Assembly (NCBI RefSeq): GCF_008297955.1
Contig: NZ_VTPY01000004.1
Coordinates: 310,001-374,000 of the forward strand
DNA from: Billgrantia pellis
Lineage (GTDB): Bacteria > Pseudomonadota > Gammaproteobacteria > Pseudomonadales > Halomonadaceae
Reading direction: 5' to 3'
DNA length: 64,000 nucleotides
Of this stretch, positions 8,801-18,060 are shown piece after piece; the stretch's first letter is position 1; the number at the start of each line of letters is the position of its first letter. The position numbers were made by a program, and so were the translations under genes. The notes beneath the pieces were generated by a model. It made no database searches. It had not been told where the DNA came from and worked only from the letters and a program-made list of their open reading frames with translations.

Positions 8801-9888
8801 GGCTGCGTGCCCTCCCCTTCGCCATGGCGCTCGCCGGCTCGGGTCATGCCCCGCCACCAGCGTCGCAGCGCCCAGCGCAGCGCCAGCAGCAGCGCCCCCA
8901 TGGCGAACAGCGTCTGGGCCTTGGTCAGCAGGGTGGCGTCGAGCCAGTAGTAGTAGCTGCCGATGGCGAGCAGCAACAGCAACGCCGCGAGCCCCATCAC
9001 CAAACGATTGCCGATGGCAAAGCCCAGCGCCACGATCACGGCACCCTGGCTCAGGCCATGGGCCTGCATGGATAGCAGCATCAGCACGACGGCACCGCCG
9101 TAGGCGATCGCCTGCGTGGTTCCCGGTGCCTGGCGCTCGCCGCGACGAAACACGTGCCCAAGCAGCAGCAACAGCGCCAGGGCGCCCAGGGCTTCCCCCA
9201 GCCATGGCCCCAACCAGGCCAGCAGGTCATTGGGGTAGTAGCGTCCCGGCAACAATGACTGACCGAAATGCTCCATGGCTTCGATGCCGAGTAACCCCAG
9301 CAGCATTCCGTACCCCCACGCCTGCATCGCCCGCCAGTGCCGCGGCCAGCGAAACTCGTTCAGCCAGATCGCGGTCAACACCAGCAGTACCAGGCCGCTG
9401 GCGATATCGGGGGCGGCGACGCTCTCGGTTAGGGCCAGATAGAGTGCCAGGCTTGCCGCCAAGGCGGAGAAGGTGCGGTGGGTCAGGCTGGACATGACCA
9501 GCGCCAGCACGACCTGCAACCCTAGCAGCGCCCACCATAGGCTGGCGCTCGCCTCCTCCAGGGTCTCGACCAGCGCCCAGGCCACCAGCCATTGGCCGGT
9601 CAGGCTCGCGGCCAGCGCCAGATGCTCCTTGAAGTCGCCGGGCGTCGTGTACAGCACGCCGCAGGCGGCACCGATCAGCAGCAGCCCGAGCCCGCCCGAC
9701 ATAGCACCGTCCTCGAGCACGGCAAGCGCCCCCAGGGCAACGAAGCCCAGCAGGAACATGGCGGCGAGCCAGCCTGAGAACGCCTGCAACGCGCGCACGA
9801 ACCAGGGCGTCCCGAGTCCCGGCGCGGCATCGCTCTCGGCCACGGCGATCCCGGCCTGGCGCAGTCTCTCAGCGAGGGAACGCGTCAT
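8797..9888 (-). CDS. DUF4401 domain polytopic membrane protein
   Basis: A 363-residue, very hydrophobic protein beginning MTRSLAERLRQAGI, with roughly ten predicted membrane helices such as LAAMFLLGFVALGALAVL. It matches the DUF4401 family by its N-terminal amphipathic leader, length and position between DUF2157 and GDYXXLXY genes. The start codon overlaps the DUF2157 stop (ATGA at 9885-9888) and its stop overlaps the next start. No catalytic motif is visible. Confidence 0.82.
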   Translation of the reverse strand: MTRSLAERLRQAGIAVAESDAAPGLGTPWFVRALQAFSGWLAAMFLLGFVALGALAVLEDGAMSGGLGLLLIGAACGVLYTTPGDFKEHLALAASLTGQWLVAWALVETLEEASASLWWALLGLQVVLALVMSSLTHRTFSALAASLALYLALTESVAAPDIASGLVLLVLTAIWLNEFRWPRHWRAMQAWGYGMLLGLLGIEAMEHFGQSLLPGRYYPNDLLAWLGPWLGEALGALALLLLLGHVFRRGERQAPGTTQAIAYGGAVVLMLLSMQAHGLSQGAVIVALGFAIGNRLVMGLAALLLLLAIGSYYYWLDATLLTKAQTLFAMGALLLALRWALRRWWRGMTRAGERHGEGEGTQP

Positions 9889-10856
9889 GTCGTTATCTCC
9901 CGTTGAAGCCGCTTGAGCCAGAACACGCCCGCCGCCCCCAACCCCAGCACCACCACGGCGAGCAGCAGAAAACCGCCCGCCTCGGTGTGCCAGAGCAGAT
10001 GCCGGGCGAGAGACAGCGTGATAACGGCAATGAGCGACAGGCAGCCTTCGGCCAGCATGAACAGATCCGGCCGCCAGTGGCGATAGACGGCATAGAGCGC
10101 CGCCAGCCATGCCGCAAACGCCAGCAGGGCCGGCGTGAACGAGAGCCGCTCCTCGATGAGCGGCACCATCGCCAGCAGCGTGATCGGCACACCGCTACCC
10201 ACCGCCAGCAACCGCGTGGCCCACCCGACCGATAGCCAGCGCCGGCGCCGCGCCCCCAGCTCCCACGCCGCCAGCGCCGCGGTATTGAGCAGGAAAACGC
10301 CCCACAGGGCGGCCTCACCGCCCAAAAACAGGACATCGAGCGCGCCGCCCCAGGTGCGGAAGTAGAGCGCAACGGCAAGGTTCAATAGCCCCAGCCACAG
10401 CACCCAGAGCACATCGAAACGTGCGACTAGCGCCCAGGGCAGCATCAACAGCGCCCAGGCGACAAACAGCTGCCAGGGGTCGGCACCGGTCTGGTAGACC
10501 TGGCCGAACAGTGCCAGTAGCACACCCAGCAGCAATGACGCCGCGGTCAACGCCACCCGGGCCACCACGCCACGGCCCTCGGCCCACCAGTAGACGCCGA
10601 TGGCCGTCACCAATGCCGCCTGCACCAGGCCGAAGCGCTGCCAGCGTCCCATCTCGCTCCAGTTGTAGGCGATCAAAAACAACAATCCGAACACCAAGGC
10701 CAGGCTGCCCAACCACAGCAGCAACCGATCGAGAAAGACCTGCCAGGCCCGGCCCGAAGGATAAAGACCTGAAAGCGAGACCGCCCGCGCCACGTGTTCG
10801 TGCGGTATCGCGCGCCGTTCGATCAATGCCGCCAACTCACGGCGAATGGAAGCCAT
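9885..10856 (-). CDS. DUF2157 domain polytopic membrane protein
   Basis: A membrane protein of about 323 residues. The cytoplasmic N-terminal segment (MASIRRELAALIERRAIP) is typical of DUF2157. It is followed by about ten membrane helices starting at LLLWLGSLALVFGLLF. The ATG at 10856 has AGGGA 7 bases upstream. An in-frame ATG at 10931 would add 25 residues without family similarity. First gene of the DUF2157-DUF4401-GDYXXLXY operon. Function unknown. Confidence 0.82.
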   Translation of the reverse strand: MASIRRELAALIERRAIPHEHVARAVSLSGLYPSGRAWQVFLDRLLLWLGSLALVFGLLFLIAYNWSEMGRWQRFGLVQAALVTAIGVYWWAEGRGVVARVALTAASLLLGVLLALFGQVYQTGADPWQLFVAWALLMLPWALVARFDVLWVLWLGLLNLAVALYFRTWGGALDVLFLGGEAALWGVFLLNTAALAAWELGARRRRWLSVGWATRLLAVGSGVPITLLAMVPLIEERLSFTPALLAFAAWLAALYAVYRHWRPDLFMLAEGCLSLIAVITLSLARHLLWHTEAGGFLLLAVVVLGLGAAGVFWLKRLQREITT

Positions 10857-11190
10857 ATCGTTTCCCTGCAGGTTGCCACCGGCGAAATGCCGCATGTTCG
10901 TAGCGATGGCGGCGATAACATATCTTTCCATTGGCCGATATTAAGGCACACGCTTCGCTAGACGCCATGCCGCAGCCCATGGGGATTACCGAGCGGCAAT
11001 CGACGCCAGGCATCGAAGCCGTTGCGACGCCGCAACGAGCGAACGGTCATCGGACAGGCATAGGGGCTCTTTCGCCGGCCCAGGTGGTGAGACGCTCAAG
11101 CTGGGCTATCTTCACTGCAGGTAGCGATGACCTGTCTTCGAGAGCGACGCCGTCGGTCGCGCTCCAACCGCTTCGAGCGAGGACTCTGAA

Positions 11191-11781
11191 ATGGCCTACC
11201 GCATTCTCGTGTTCTATGGCTCCTATCGTTCCGACCGCACCGGCATACGCCTGGCCGACTACACCGTACGAACGCTGCACGCGCGTCGCTTCGAGGCGGA
11301 GTTGATCGACGCCAAGCAAGTCGACCTGCCGATGCTGGATCGTATGTACAAGGAGTATCCCGCCGGCGAAGCACCGCAGGCGATGGAGATCCTAGCGGAC
11401 AAGATTCGCGAGGCGGACGGGTTCGTATTCGTGACCGGCGAATACAACTGGGGCATGCAACCCGGCCTCAAGAACCTGACCGACCATTTTCTGGAGGAGT
11501 GGTCCTGGCGTCCGGCCGGGATCGTGAGCTATTCGGCGGGGCGCCTGGGCGGCGCGCGTTCCGCCTTGATCTGGCACGGTACCCTGGCCGAGATGGGTAT
11601 GGTGGTCATCTCCAGCTCGGTGACCGTGGGCCCCATCGCCAAGACCCTGGACGTGAACGGCACGCCTATAGGCGATGCCGGCCAGTCGCTGGAACGCTCC
11701 TTCGCCCGCTTCGCCGACGACCTCGGCTGGTGGATGGAAGCGGCCAAGAGGCAGAAAGAGCGGCAGCCGCCGCCTTACTAG
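11191..11781 (+). CDS. NAD(P)H-dependent FMN reductase family flavoprotein
   Basis: A 196-residue flavodoxin-fold protein of the NADPH-dependent FMN reductase (SsuE/ChrR/azoreductase-like) family. The FMN phosphate-binding loop is near the N-terminus (YGSYRSDRTGIRLADY). The family motif GEYNWGMQPGLKNLTDHF occupies mid-protein, and GGARSALIWHGTLAEMGM follows. Cytosolic, and likely a dimer by family. GAGGA precedes the ATG. It is convergent with the MscS gene and no operon partner is apparent. The substrate (quinone, azo compound, chromate or flavin) cannot be told from sequence. Confidence 0.85.
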   Translation: MAYRILVFYGSYRSDRTGIRLADYTVRTLHARRFEAELIDAKQVDLPMLDRMYKEYPAGEAPQAMEILADKIREADGFVFVTGEYNWGMQPGLKNLTDHFLEEWSWRPAGIVSYSAGRLGGARSALIWHGTLAEMGMVVISSSVTVGPIAKTLDVNGTPIGDAGQSLERSFARFADDLGWWMEAAKRQKERQPPPY

Positions 11782-11866
11782 GCCAGAGCCCCACGGAGAC
11801 ACCGCACCCTCCCAACACAAGCGCAGTTACTCCGTATCGACATCGCCCCGGGATCGGTCTCCGAGC

Positions 11867-13621
11867 TCAGGCGGAAGCCTCATTGTCGGGGCCGTCCGGT
11901 TGCGTTGGCGGACGGTAGCGCGGCTTCTCGCCTTTGGCGATATCGTGGTGGCTGATGACCACCACCTCCCTCGGCCACCAGTCGGGATGGTGGTTTCGGA
12001 TGAAGGCCATCAGCTTCTCGCGGATGTTCATTTCCGCTACCCAGCCGGCAAAAGGGTCGGACGCCATGAGATAGCAGGCGATGGTCTGGGCCGTATCGGT
12101 CTGCCCCGTTACGTAACAGCACAGCTTGTGATGCTCGACGACGTTATCCTCTTCCTTGGCAAACTCCAGAAATTTCTCCCGTATGACCTGGATGTCGGCG
12201 CTCAAATGAACCTTCATCTCCAGGGTCCGGTACATCTTGGCGCTTTTCACCGACAGGTTTTCAAAAGGCTTGGAGACGAAATACGTCACCGGCACGATCA
12301 GCCGCCGTTCGTCCCAGATGCGTAACCGAATAAACGTGTAGAAAATGCCTTCCACATAGCACCACTGCCCCTCGAACATCACCAGATCGCCGATGCGTAT
12401 GGGCTTGGCCAGTGATACCTGGAACGAGGAAAGAATATTGCCCAGCACTGCCTGACCCGCAATACCCACCAGCACCGCGAGGACACTGGCCGACGCCAAG
12501 AGCGACATGCCCAGCGTCTCGAAGAGCTGGATCTGGCTCAGCACATACACTGAAACGGCGGTCACCGTGATCAGGATGATCACTCGACGTAATGCGTACA
12601 AGGTCGTGAGCAGCTTGCGATCGTCCTTGGGCTTGGTGTCGTCGATCTCCCCCACGATCCGCCGCGTCACCCTGAGCAGGATGGTATCCACCAGGCGAAG
12701 CGCGATCGTACCGACTCCCCAGGCCACGATGATGATCAGCAACACGCGAATGAAGGTGGTGGCCATGGCCGTGAAGGAAACCACATAGTCGAGCAGGGCC
12801 TGAGCCACGAACGCCATGACGAGCAGCGCCATGGGCCCCCCGATTCTGCCGGCGAAGATGCTCAGCGCGCCGGAGGGGAACCACTTCGCCAGCAACCCGA
12901 CCAGGCCATAGACGCTCCAGCCCACCAGGCCGGTGGCCAGCAGGAACAGGGGAATGGCGATCCACTCCCAGATCGCAAGCCAGCCGAACGATGTCTTGAA
13001 ACGCTCCGGAATGTACTGCTCCAGCAGCGAGGGGCCGAAGGTCTCGTAGAGCAGGGGAATGTACGACACGCTATCCGGCGTAATCAGCCACACCGGCTCC
13101 TCATCGTCCACGCGGTAGCGGCCCAGACGAATATCGTAGACTTCGCCGTTGACCGTGAGCGACGCCAGCTGGATATCCCGGCGCGGCTCTCCTGTTCGCG
13201 GATGCTGGCCCGACGGGTCCTCGATGGCGGCATCCTGTCGACCGGACAGGTTGGACACGTCGAGCCATTCGCCCCGTCTGAGGATCTCGTCCAGTTGCCT
13301 GGCCAGCGCCGGTCCTCTCTGCTGTTGCTCCGCCTCGTCCAGCTCGGAAAGATTGAGCACATGAGCCGCCGCGGCAAAGTCCTTTTCCCCGGCCAGCTTC
13401 TGAAAGCTCCGGATCGCTTCACGTGGGGTTTGTCGCTTGGCCCCTTCGGGTGCCTCTTCGAGCCCGGCGTTCAACGAATCGACGGAGAACCACTGCGCAC
13501 TCTCCTCGCTCTCGTTCGTGTTCCCGCTCCCATCCTCCTGCGCCAGCGCCGCCCCCAGGCCGATAAAGAGCAGAGCCACTGCCAGCACGACCGACAGAAG
13601 CCATGAGCCGTTTGCTTTCAT
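11867..13621 (-). CDS. MscS-family mechanosensitive channel with large periplasmic domain
   Basis: A 584-residue protein. A signal peptide (LLSVVLAVALLFIGLGAALAQ) leads into a periplasmic region of about 180 residues rich in charged residues. Several membrane helices follow, then the MscS pore helix and beta domain: SVLAVLVGIAGQAVLGNILS, then AKPIRIGDLVMFEG, then the cytoplasmic vestibule. MscS channels open on membrane tension and release solutes during osmotic downshock, which suits a halophile. The extra N-terminal domain places it among the larger MscS paralogues rather than the minimal 286-residue type. It is a single gene, convergent with the flavoprotein gene. Confidence 0.9.
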   Translation of the reverse strand: MKANGSWLLSVVLAVALLFIGLGAALAQEDGSGNTNESEESAQWFSVDSLNAGLEEAPEGAKRQTPREAIRSFQKLAGEKDFAAAAHVLNLSELDEAEQQQRGPALARQLDEILRRGEWLDVSNLSGRQDAAIEDPSGQHPRTGEPRRDIQLASLTVNGEVYDIRLGRYRVDDEEPVWLITPDSVSYIPLLYETFGPSLLEQYIPERFKTSFGWLAIWEWIAIPLFLLATGLVGWSVYGLVGLLAKWFPSGALSIFAGRIGGPMALLVMAFVAQALLDYVVSFTAMATTFIRVLLIIIVAWGVGTIALRLVDTILLRVTRRIVGEIDDTKPKDDRKLLTTLYALRRVIILITVTAVSVYVLSQIQLFETLGMSLLASASVLAVLVGIAGQAVLGNILSSFQVSLAKPIRIGDLVMFEGQWCYVEGIFYTFIRLRIWDERRLIVPVTYFVSKPFENLSVKSAKMYRTLEMKVHLSADIQVIREKFLEFAKEEDNVVEHHKLCCYVTGQTDTAQTIACYLMASDPFAGWVAEMNIREKLMAFIRNHHPDWWPREVVVISHHDIAKGEKPRYRPPTQPDGPDNEASA

Positions 13622-13808
13622 AGACGTCTTCCCGATGGATGCAACACGCTGTCGACTCCCTGCGACAGCTCCGTTCAGGCCCCGCGGCCCGGTGTTCGGC
13701 AGCAGGCGACACGGATCATAAGCTGTAGGTAGTACAGCCTAGCGGACGCCGCCTCGTCCAGCCCGGGGAACGCAGGGGCCCAGCATGAGAAAAATAAACG
13801 CGAAACGT

Positions 13809-13980
13809 TTTGACCCACGGCGCCCAGGCATGACACGGTGAGGTTAGCCGGTAAGCAAGCGGTAGGGTTTCAGCAGTGTCCGGACACTTCGGCAGCCTGG
13901 CATCGATCCTTGTTCTACCCGCTATTCACTGGGTAACACCAGAAACACGACAAGGCGCCATGGCGCGAAAGGATTGTGAA
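13809..13980 (+). promoter_or_regulatory. Conserved leader of cold-shock gene 1 (probable structured 5' UTR)
   Basis: This segment before the first csp gene closely matches the leader of the second (24729-24907). Shared blocks include TTTGACCCACGG, GGTAAGCAAGCGG, TTCGGCAGCC and GGGTAACACCAG. Nested inverted repeats are conserved although their loops differ: CCTTG at 13908 with CAAGG at 13951, and TACCC at 13916 with GGGTA at 13931. A GCGC hairpin at 13955-13966 sits just before the ribosome site. By analogy with cspA leaders this may be a temperature-responsive RNA. TTGACC at 13810 could be a -35 element. The rest of the gap, 13622-13808, holds nothing I recognise. Confidence 0.65.
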
Positions 13981-14187
13981 ATGACGACGGGTACAGTCAA
14001 GTGGTTCAACGACTCCAAGGGGTTCGGCTTCATCACGCCCGCCGACGGCGGCGATGACGTCTTCGCCCACTTCTCCGAAATCCAGGCTGACGGCTTCAAA
14101 TCCCTGCAAGAAGGTCAAACCGTCGAGTTCGACGTGACCCAGGGCAAGAAGGGCCTTCAGGCCTCCAACATCAAGCCGCTCGCCTGA
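13981..14187 (+). CDS. CspA-family cold-shock protein 1
   Basis: A 68-residue single cold-shock domain. RNP1 is KGFGFITP and RNP2 is DVFAHFS, the two nucleic-acid-binding motifs of the family. It binds single-stranded RNA or DNA and acts as an RNA chaperone (family knowledge). The start at 13981 ([11 protein letters not shown]) gives the standard length; upstream in-frame codons lie in the leader. It differs from the second copy (24908) at only a few positions. A distinctive leader and a double hairpin flank it. Confidence 0.95.
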   Translation: MTTGTVKWFNDSKGFGFITPADGGDDVFAHFSEIQADGFKSLQEGQTVEFDVTQGKKGLQASNIKPLA

Positions 14188-14206
14188 CCTTACCGGTCGT
14201 GAGTTT

Positions 14207-14251
14207 TCGAACCTTCCGGTTCGATAGCAGGGCCCGCCTAGGCGGGCCCTG
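14207..14251 (+). terminator. Double hairpin after cold-shock gene 1
   Basis: Two perfect hairpins lie in tandem: TCGAACC/GGTTCGA at 14207-14224 with a 4-nt loop, then a 24-nt self-complementary run at 14228-14251 centred on GCCTAGGC. TTG follows. The same pair occurs after cold-shock gene 2, so it is conserved with the gene and probably terminates or protects the mRNA. Confidence 0.7.
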
Positions 14252-14285
14252 TTGCGTCGTGTCCATCGCCTTCGCAGTGGCGAAC

Positions 14286-15092
14286 CTATACCACCACCAT
14301 CACCATCAATGCACAAACCAGAAGGACGAGATAGGCCTTGGCATGCAGACGATCCGGGATACGGCCGATGAGGGGAGACGCCAGCCTGATACCTAGCCAT
14401 GCGCCGATAACCAGTACCAGAAAAGCCCGTAGATCGAGGTAGCCCGCGTGCCAGGGCCCCAGCATCTCGCTCCTGTCCCAGGCAAGCAACACATAGACCG
14501 TCGTGCCGGTCAATGCCATCGGCAGCGTAAGGGGGTTGGCCAGGCCGGTCGCCTGCACCATGGATGCTCCCCGACGTCGCAGCAGCGGCACCGTCATGAC
14601 ACTCCCCCCAACGCCAAGAAACGCCGCCACACTTCCTATCATCAAGCCCGCCCCCGCCGTCATGCTTCGCGACATGGTGCCGGCCCTACCATGGCCAGAC
14701 AGGAACCCAGGCCGGAAGATGCCATCGAGAATGGTGATCGCCAAGTACAGAACGAAGGCCCAGCGCACCCAATCACCGCGCAGTGAGATGGCGGCAAAAG
14801 CACCGACAATGGCTCCCAAAGCAACGTAACCGACCAAGGGCCATAACGGCCGCCATTCCAGCGTTCGGGCTCGATGGTGGCGCAACGTAGCCAGCGAAGC
14901 GGCGACGACCATCACACCGGTGGAGGTTGCCACGGCGATCTGCATGGCCATCAGCCCAACGGGGCTATCCGCACCATGGGCGGCGGTCAGCAAGGCGTAC
15001 AACAAGGGCACAACGACGAAACCACCGCCAAATCCGAACAGTAGGGTCGTCATCCCCGCCAGCCCGCCGAACAGAAACAGCAAGAGATACAT
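14286..15092 (-). CDS. TauE/SafE family membrane permease
   Basis: A 268-residue polytopic protein of the TauE/SafE (DUF81) family, which includes sulfite, sulfoacetate and related anion exporters. The signature N-terminal half GLAGMTTLLFGFGGGFVVVPLL is repeated as a diverged inverted motif near SVAAFLGVGGSVMTVPLLRRRG, as usual for the family. About eight membrane segments. GGGAG lies 6 bases before the ATG. Divergent from an AraC regulator that may control it. The transported anion is unknown. Confidence 0.88.
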   Translation of the reverse strand: MYLLLFLFGGLAGMTTLLFGFGGGFVVVPLLYALLTAAHGADSPVGLMAMQIAVATSTGVMVVAASLATLRHHRARTLEWRPLWPLVGYVALGAIVGAFAAISLRGDWVRWAFVLYLAITILDGIFRPGFLSGHGRAGTMSRSMTAGAGLMIGSVAAFLGVGGSVMTVPLLRRRGASMVQATGLANPLTLPMALTGTTVYVLLAWDRSEMLGPWHAGYLDLRAFLVLVIGAWLGIRLASPLIGRIPDRLHAKAYLVLLVCALMVMVVV

Positions 15093-15201
15093 GAAGCGCT
15101 CCCGGTAAAATGCACGAGAGCGCAGGATAAGCCGCGATGCGCTTGGCCAACTTTCGAAGATATGCCAATAATGCTTGCGCTTCAGCCATCATGGAGTTGC
15201 C

Positions 15202-15978
15202 ATGCGCAACGTCGCCCTGAGCAGCCTCGATGCCACCCCCCGAGAGGTGCTTGCCATCGGCACCGATTATCCGCACGGCACTCTGCTGGAAACCCATAGC
15301 CATCGGCGTGCCCAGTTTCTTTACGGCATGACGGGGTTGATGGAAGTCAGCACCGACGACGGCGCCTGGGTCGTGCCGCCCTACAGCGGGGTGTGGATTC
15401 CTGCCGAAAAACCCCATCGTGTCCGCATGCTGGGTGTCAGCACACGCAGCCTCTACATCGAACCGCAGGCCGCACCGCGTCTCGTCCAACACTGCGAGGT
15501 CCTGGTCGTCGGCCCGCTGCTCCACCAGTTGCTGCTCGCTTCCGCCGAGGTGCCCGCCAGCTACGATGAAACCGGCCGTGACGGCGCCCTATTGCAGCTC
15601 ATCCTGCATGAACTGCGTTGCGCGGCGACCCTGCCGCTGTTCGCCCCCCTGCCCCGCGATCCTAGGTTGGCACGGCTGTGTGCAGCCTTTCTGCACCAAC
15701 CCAGTATCCAGACGCTCCCCAGCGACTGGGCGCAGCGCTTGAACAAAAGCCCACGCACCTTCGCTCGCTTCTTCAGGCAGCAAACGGGCCTGTCGTTCGG
15801 TGCCTGGCGCCAGCAAGCCTGCCTGCTTGCGGCACTGCCCAGGCTCAACGCGGGTGTCTCGATCACCGCCGTCGCCCTGGAACTGGGCTACGAGAGTCCC
15901 AGCGCCTTCTCCACCATGTTTCGCAAGGCACTAGGAGTCACACCCTCCACGTTCGTGGCCTCATCGCGCGTGCCGTGA
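15202..15978 (+). CDS. AraC family transcriptional regulator with cupin sensor
   Basis: A 258-residue regulator. The N-terminal cupin-type domain (DYPHGTLLETHSHRRAQFLYG, a His-rich cupin motif) is followed by a C-terminal AraC DNA-binding domain (ALELGYESPSAFSTMFRKALG). The ATG at 15202 is chosen because GGAG precedes it by 5 bases; a TTG at 15175 is less likely. It is divergent from the TauE/SafE permease, so autoregulation and control of that permease are the natural guess. The effector is unknown. Confidence 0.87.
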   Translation: MRNVALSSLDATPREVLAIGTDYPHGTLLETHSHRRAQFLYGMTGLMEVSTDDGAWVVPPYSGVWIPAEKPHRVRMLGVSTRSLYIEPQAAPRLVQHCEVLVVGPLLHQLLLASAEVPASYDETGRDGALLQLILHELRCAATLPLFAPLPRDPRLARLCAAFLHQPSIQTLPSDWAQRLNKSPRTFARFFRQQTGLSFGAWRQQACLLAALPRLNAGVSITAVALELGYESPSAFSTMFRKALGVTPSTFVASSRVP

Positions 15979-16138
15979 CCCAGCCAAGCCGCCCATGCGC
16001 CGCCGGCGTCATCGATCCGGTACGGCTGGCGGCCGACAAGCGCGGACGCCTCCCTTCGTCATTCACGGATCGGCATTCACGCAATAGGAACACTGCCCTG
16101 GCAAGGGGCAGAGTTGTCATGACAAGGCGAGTTCGAAC

Positions 16139-16783
16139 TCAGGCAGGAAAGCGCCGCTGCAGCTCGGCCACCTGCTCTTCGGTGAGGGCGCGCGGATTCT
16201 CCCCGCGCAGCAGCAGGAACAGTTTGGCGGTCTCTTCCAGCTCTTCGGTAGCGTAGACCGCCGCCTCCAGGTTCTTACCCGCCACCACCGGCCCGTGGTT
16301 GGCCAGCAGCACGGCGCTGTGCTGGCCCGCCAGGCCGCGCACGGCATCGCCCAGTTTGGGATCTCCCGGCACGTGATAGGGCACCAGCGGCAGCTTTCCG
16401 ACTCGCATTACGTAATAGGCGGTAAGCGGCGGAATGCAGTCGCATGGGTCGACACCGGGCAAACACGAAACCGCCACCGAGTGGGTGGAATGCAGGTGCA
16501 CGATGGCGCCGGACTGGGGGCGCTCGGCGTACATCGCCATGTGCAGGAACTGCTCCTTAGTGGGCTTGTCGCCATCGAGCCATTGGCCCTGGCCATCGAG
16601 CCGGGAAATACGTGCCGGATCGAGACGTCCCAGGCAGGCATTGGTCGGTGTCATCAGCCAACCGCCATCGTCCAGGCGCACGCTGATGTTGCCGCTGGCG
16701 CCCATGGTCAGGCCACGATCGAACAGCGACTTGCCCAGGGAGGATATCTGTTCGCGCAGCGTGCTCTCGTCATGAACGCTCAT
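16139..16783 (-). CDS. otnC: Class II aldolase family decarboxylase, OtnC-like (3-oxo-tetronate 4-phosphate decarboxylase)
   Basis: A 214-residue class II aldolase/adducin-fold enzyme. Metal-binding histidines are visible in HLHSTHS and the distal ANHGPVV. The substrate loop TMGASGNISVRL and the motif TPTNACLGRLDP agree with the OtnC family, which decarboxylates 3-oxo-tetronate 4-phosphate to dihydroxyacetone phosphate. It is last in a six-gene operon and overlaps the kinase stop by ATGA. Together with the kinase it makes a plausible lower pathway for four-carbon sugar acids. The exact stereochemistry of the substrate cannot be read from sequence. Confidence 0.88.
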   Translation of the reverse strand: MSVHDESTLREQISSLGKSLFDRGLTMGASGNISVRLDDGGWLMTPTNACLGRLDPARISRLDGQGQWLDGDKPTKEQFLHMAMYAERPQSGAIVHLHSTHSVAVSCLPGVDPCDCIPPLTAYYVMRVGKLPLVPYHVPGDPKLGDAVRGLAGQHSAVLLANHGPVVAGKNLEAAVYATEELEETAKLFLLLRGENPRALTEEQVAELQRRFPA

Positions 16784-18060
16784 GGCAGGACCTCGAAAGC
16801 TCGGGTAAAGAAGTCGATGTTACCGAAGTTACCTGACTTCAACGCCAGCGACAGGGGCACTTCCCGCTCCTCCAGTTGCGCCTGTGTCCAAGGCACACCG
16901 GGGTCGATTTGCTCGCCGATGCGCAAGGTCTCGATGCCCAGCGCCGACACCACGGCTCCTGACGTCTCGCCGCCTGCCACCACCAGCCGGCCCACGCCCT
17001 CACTTACCAGCGTCCTCGCCAGTTGCCCCAGCGCACGCTCGACGAGCTGGCCTGCACGCTCGACGCCGAGCCTGGCCTGGGCAGCCTTCACCCGTTCCGG
17101 ATCGGCCGAGGCATAGACCAATACCGGCCCACCACGCTCCAGAGCGTTGCGTGCGAAGTCGAGCGCCGCTTCCCACTGCGCGTCGCTCTCGGCCAGAGCC
17201 AATGGGTCGAGAGCAAAGCCGGGATAGCGCTCCAGGAAATGCGCCACCTGCCCCAGCGTGGCCCGCGAACAGCTGCCCGAGAGTACCAGTTTGCCGCCAC
17301 TGCTCGGCTGCAGCCGGCCCGGTTCGGCGATCTCGGCCAGCCAGCCCAGGCGGCGGTATTGGGCGGGCAGCGCCTGCCCCAATCCCGAGCCACCGGTCAC
17401 CAGCGGCAGCGACACGCAGGCTTCCGCCAGCACGTCCAGGTCCCGCTCGTCGAGGGTGTCGCAGATCACGTGCCGCACCCCCTGCCCCGCCAGGTCCGCC
17501 AAGTGCTGTCGGGTCGCCTCGGCGCCCTGGGCGAGTACCGGGCGCGCCGCCAGGCCAACCGGGTGAGGGGTCTGTCTGGCGAGCACGCGCACCAGATCGG
17601 CATCCGTCATGGGCGTAAGCGGATGATGCTGCATGCCGCTGTCATTGAGCAGCCGGTCACCGACGAACAGATGGCCCTGGTAGACGGTGCGGCCGTTCAC
17701 CGGGAATGCCGGCACCATCACCGTCTGCTCCGCTCCCAACCGTTCCAGCAATGCGTCGGCCACCGGGCCGATATTGCCACGCTCGGTGGAGTCGAAGGTG
17801 GAGCAGTACTTGAAGAAACATTGGCGGGCACCCTGGGCCTGCAGCCACGCAAGCGCGGCCAGTGAGTCGACCACGGCCTCGTCCGTCGGGCAGGAGCGAG
17901 ACTTCAGCGCCACCACCACGGCATCGACATCGCTTACCTCGAGTTCCGGGCCAGGCACACCGATTACCTGCAGGCAGCGCATGCCGCTGCGCACCAGGTT
18001 ATTGGCGAGGTCCGTGGCCCCGGTGAAATCATCGGCGATGGCACCCAACACAATGGTCAT
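16780..18060 (-). CDS. otnK: Four-carbon acid sugar kinase, OtnK-like
   Basis: A 426-residue kinase of the former DUF1537 family. The N-terminal substrate domain starts GAIADDFTGATDLANNLVRSG. The C-terminal nucleotide-binding domain carries VAGGETSGAVVSALGIETL. Family members phosphorylate 3-oxo-tetronate, D-threonate, D-erythronate or oxo-isoapionate. Pairing with an OtnC-like decarboxylase favours 3-oxo-tetronate kinase. Its ATG overlaps the TctA stop and its stop overlaps otnC, so expression is coupled to transport. No isomerase (OtnI) or LtnD-type dehydrogenase is encoded beside it. Confidence 0.88.
   Translation of the reverse strand: MTIVLGAIADDFTGATDLANNLVRSGMRCLQVIGVPGPELEVSDVDAVVVALKSRSCPTDEAVVDSLAALAWLQAQGARQCFFKYCSTFDSTERGNIGPVADALLERLGAEQTVMVPAFPVNGRTVYQGHLFVGDRLLNDSGMQHHPLTPMTDADLVRVLARQTPHPVGLAARPVLAQGAEATRQHLADLAGQGVRHVICDTLDERDLDVLAEACVSLPLVTGGSGLGQALPAQYRRLGWLAEIAEPGRLQPSSGGKLVLSGSCSRATLGQVAHFLERYPGFALDPLALAESDAQWEAALDFARNALERGGPVLVYASADPERVKAAQARLGVERAGQLVERALGQLARTLVSEGVGRLVVAGGETSGAVVSALGIETLRIGEQIDPGVPWTQAQLEEREVPLSLALKSGNFGNIDFFTRAFEVLP

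Noticed and set aside
12261..12965. 234-residue frame on the minus strand inside the MscS gene
   Set aside because: Out-of-frame shadow of the channel gene on the same strand; the MscS frame carries the membrane helices and signature.
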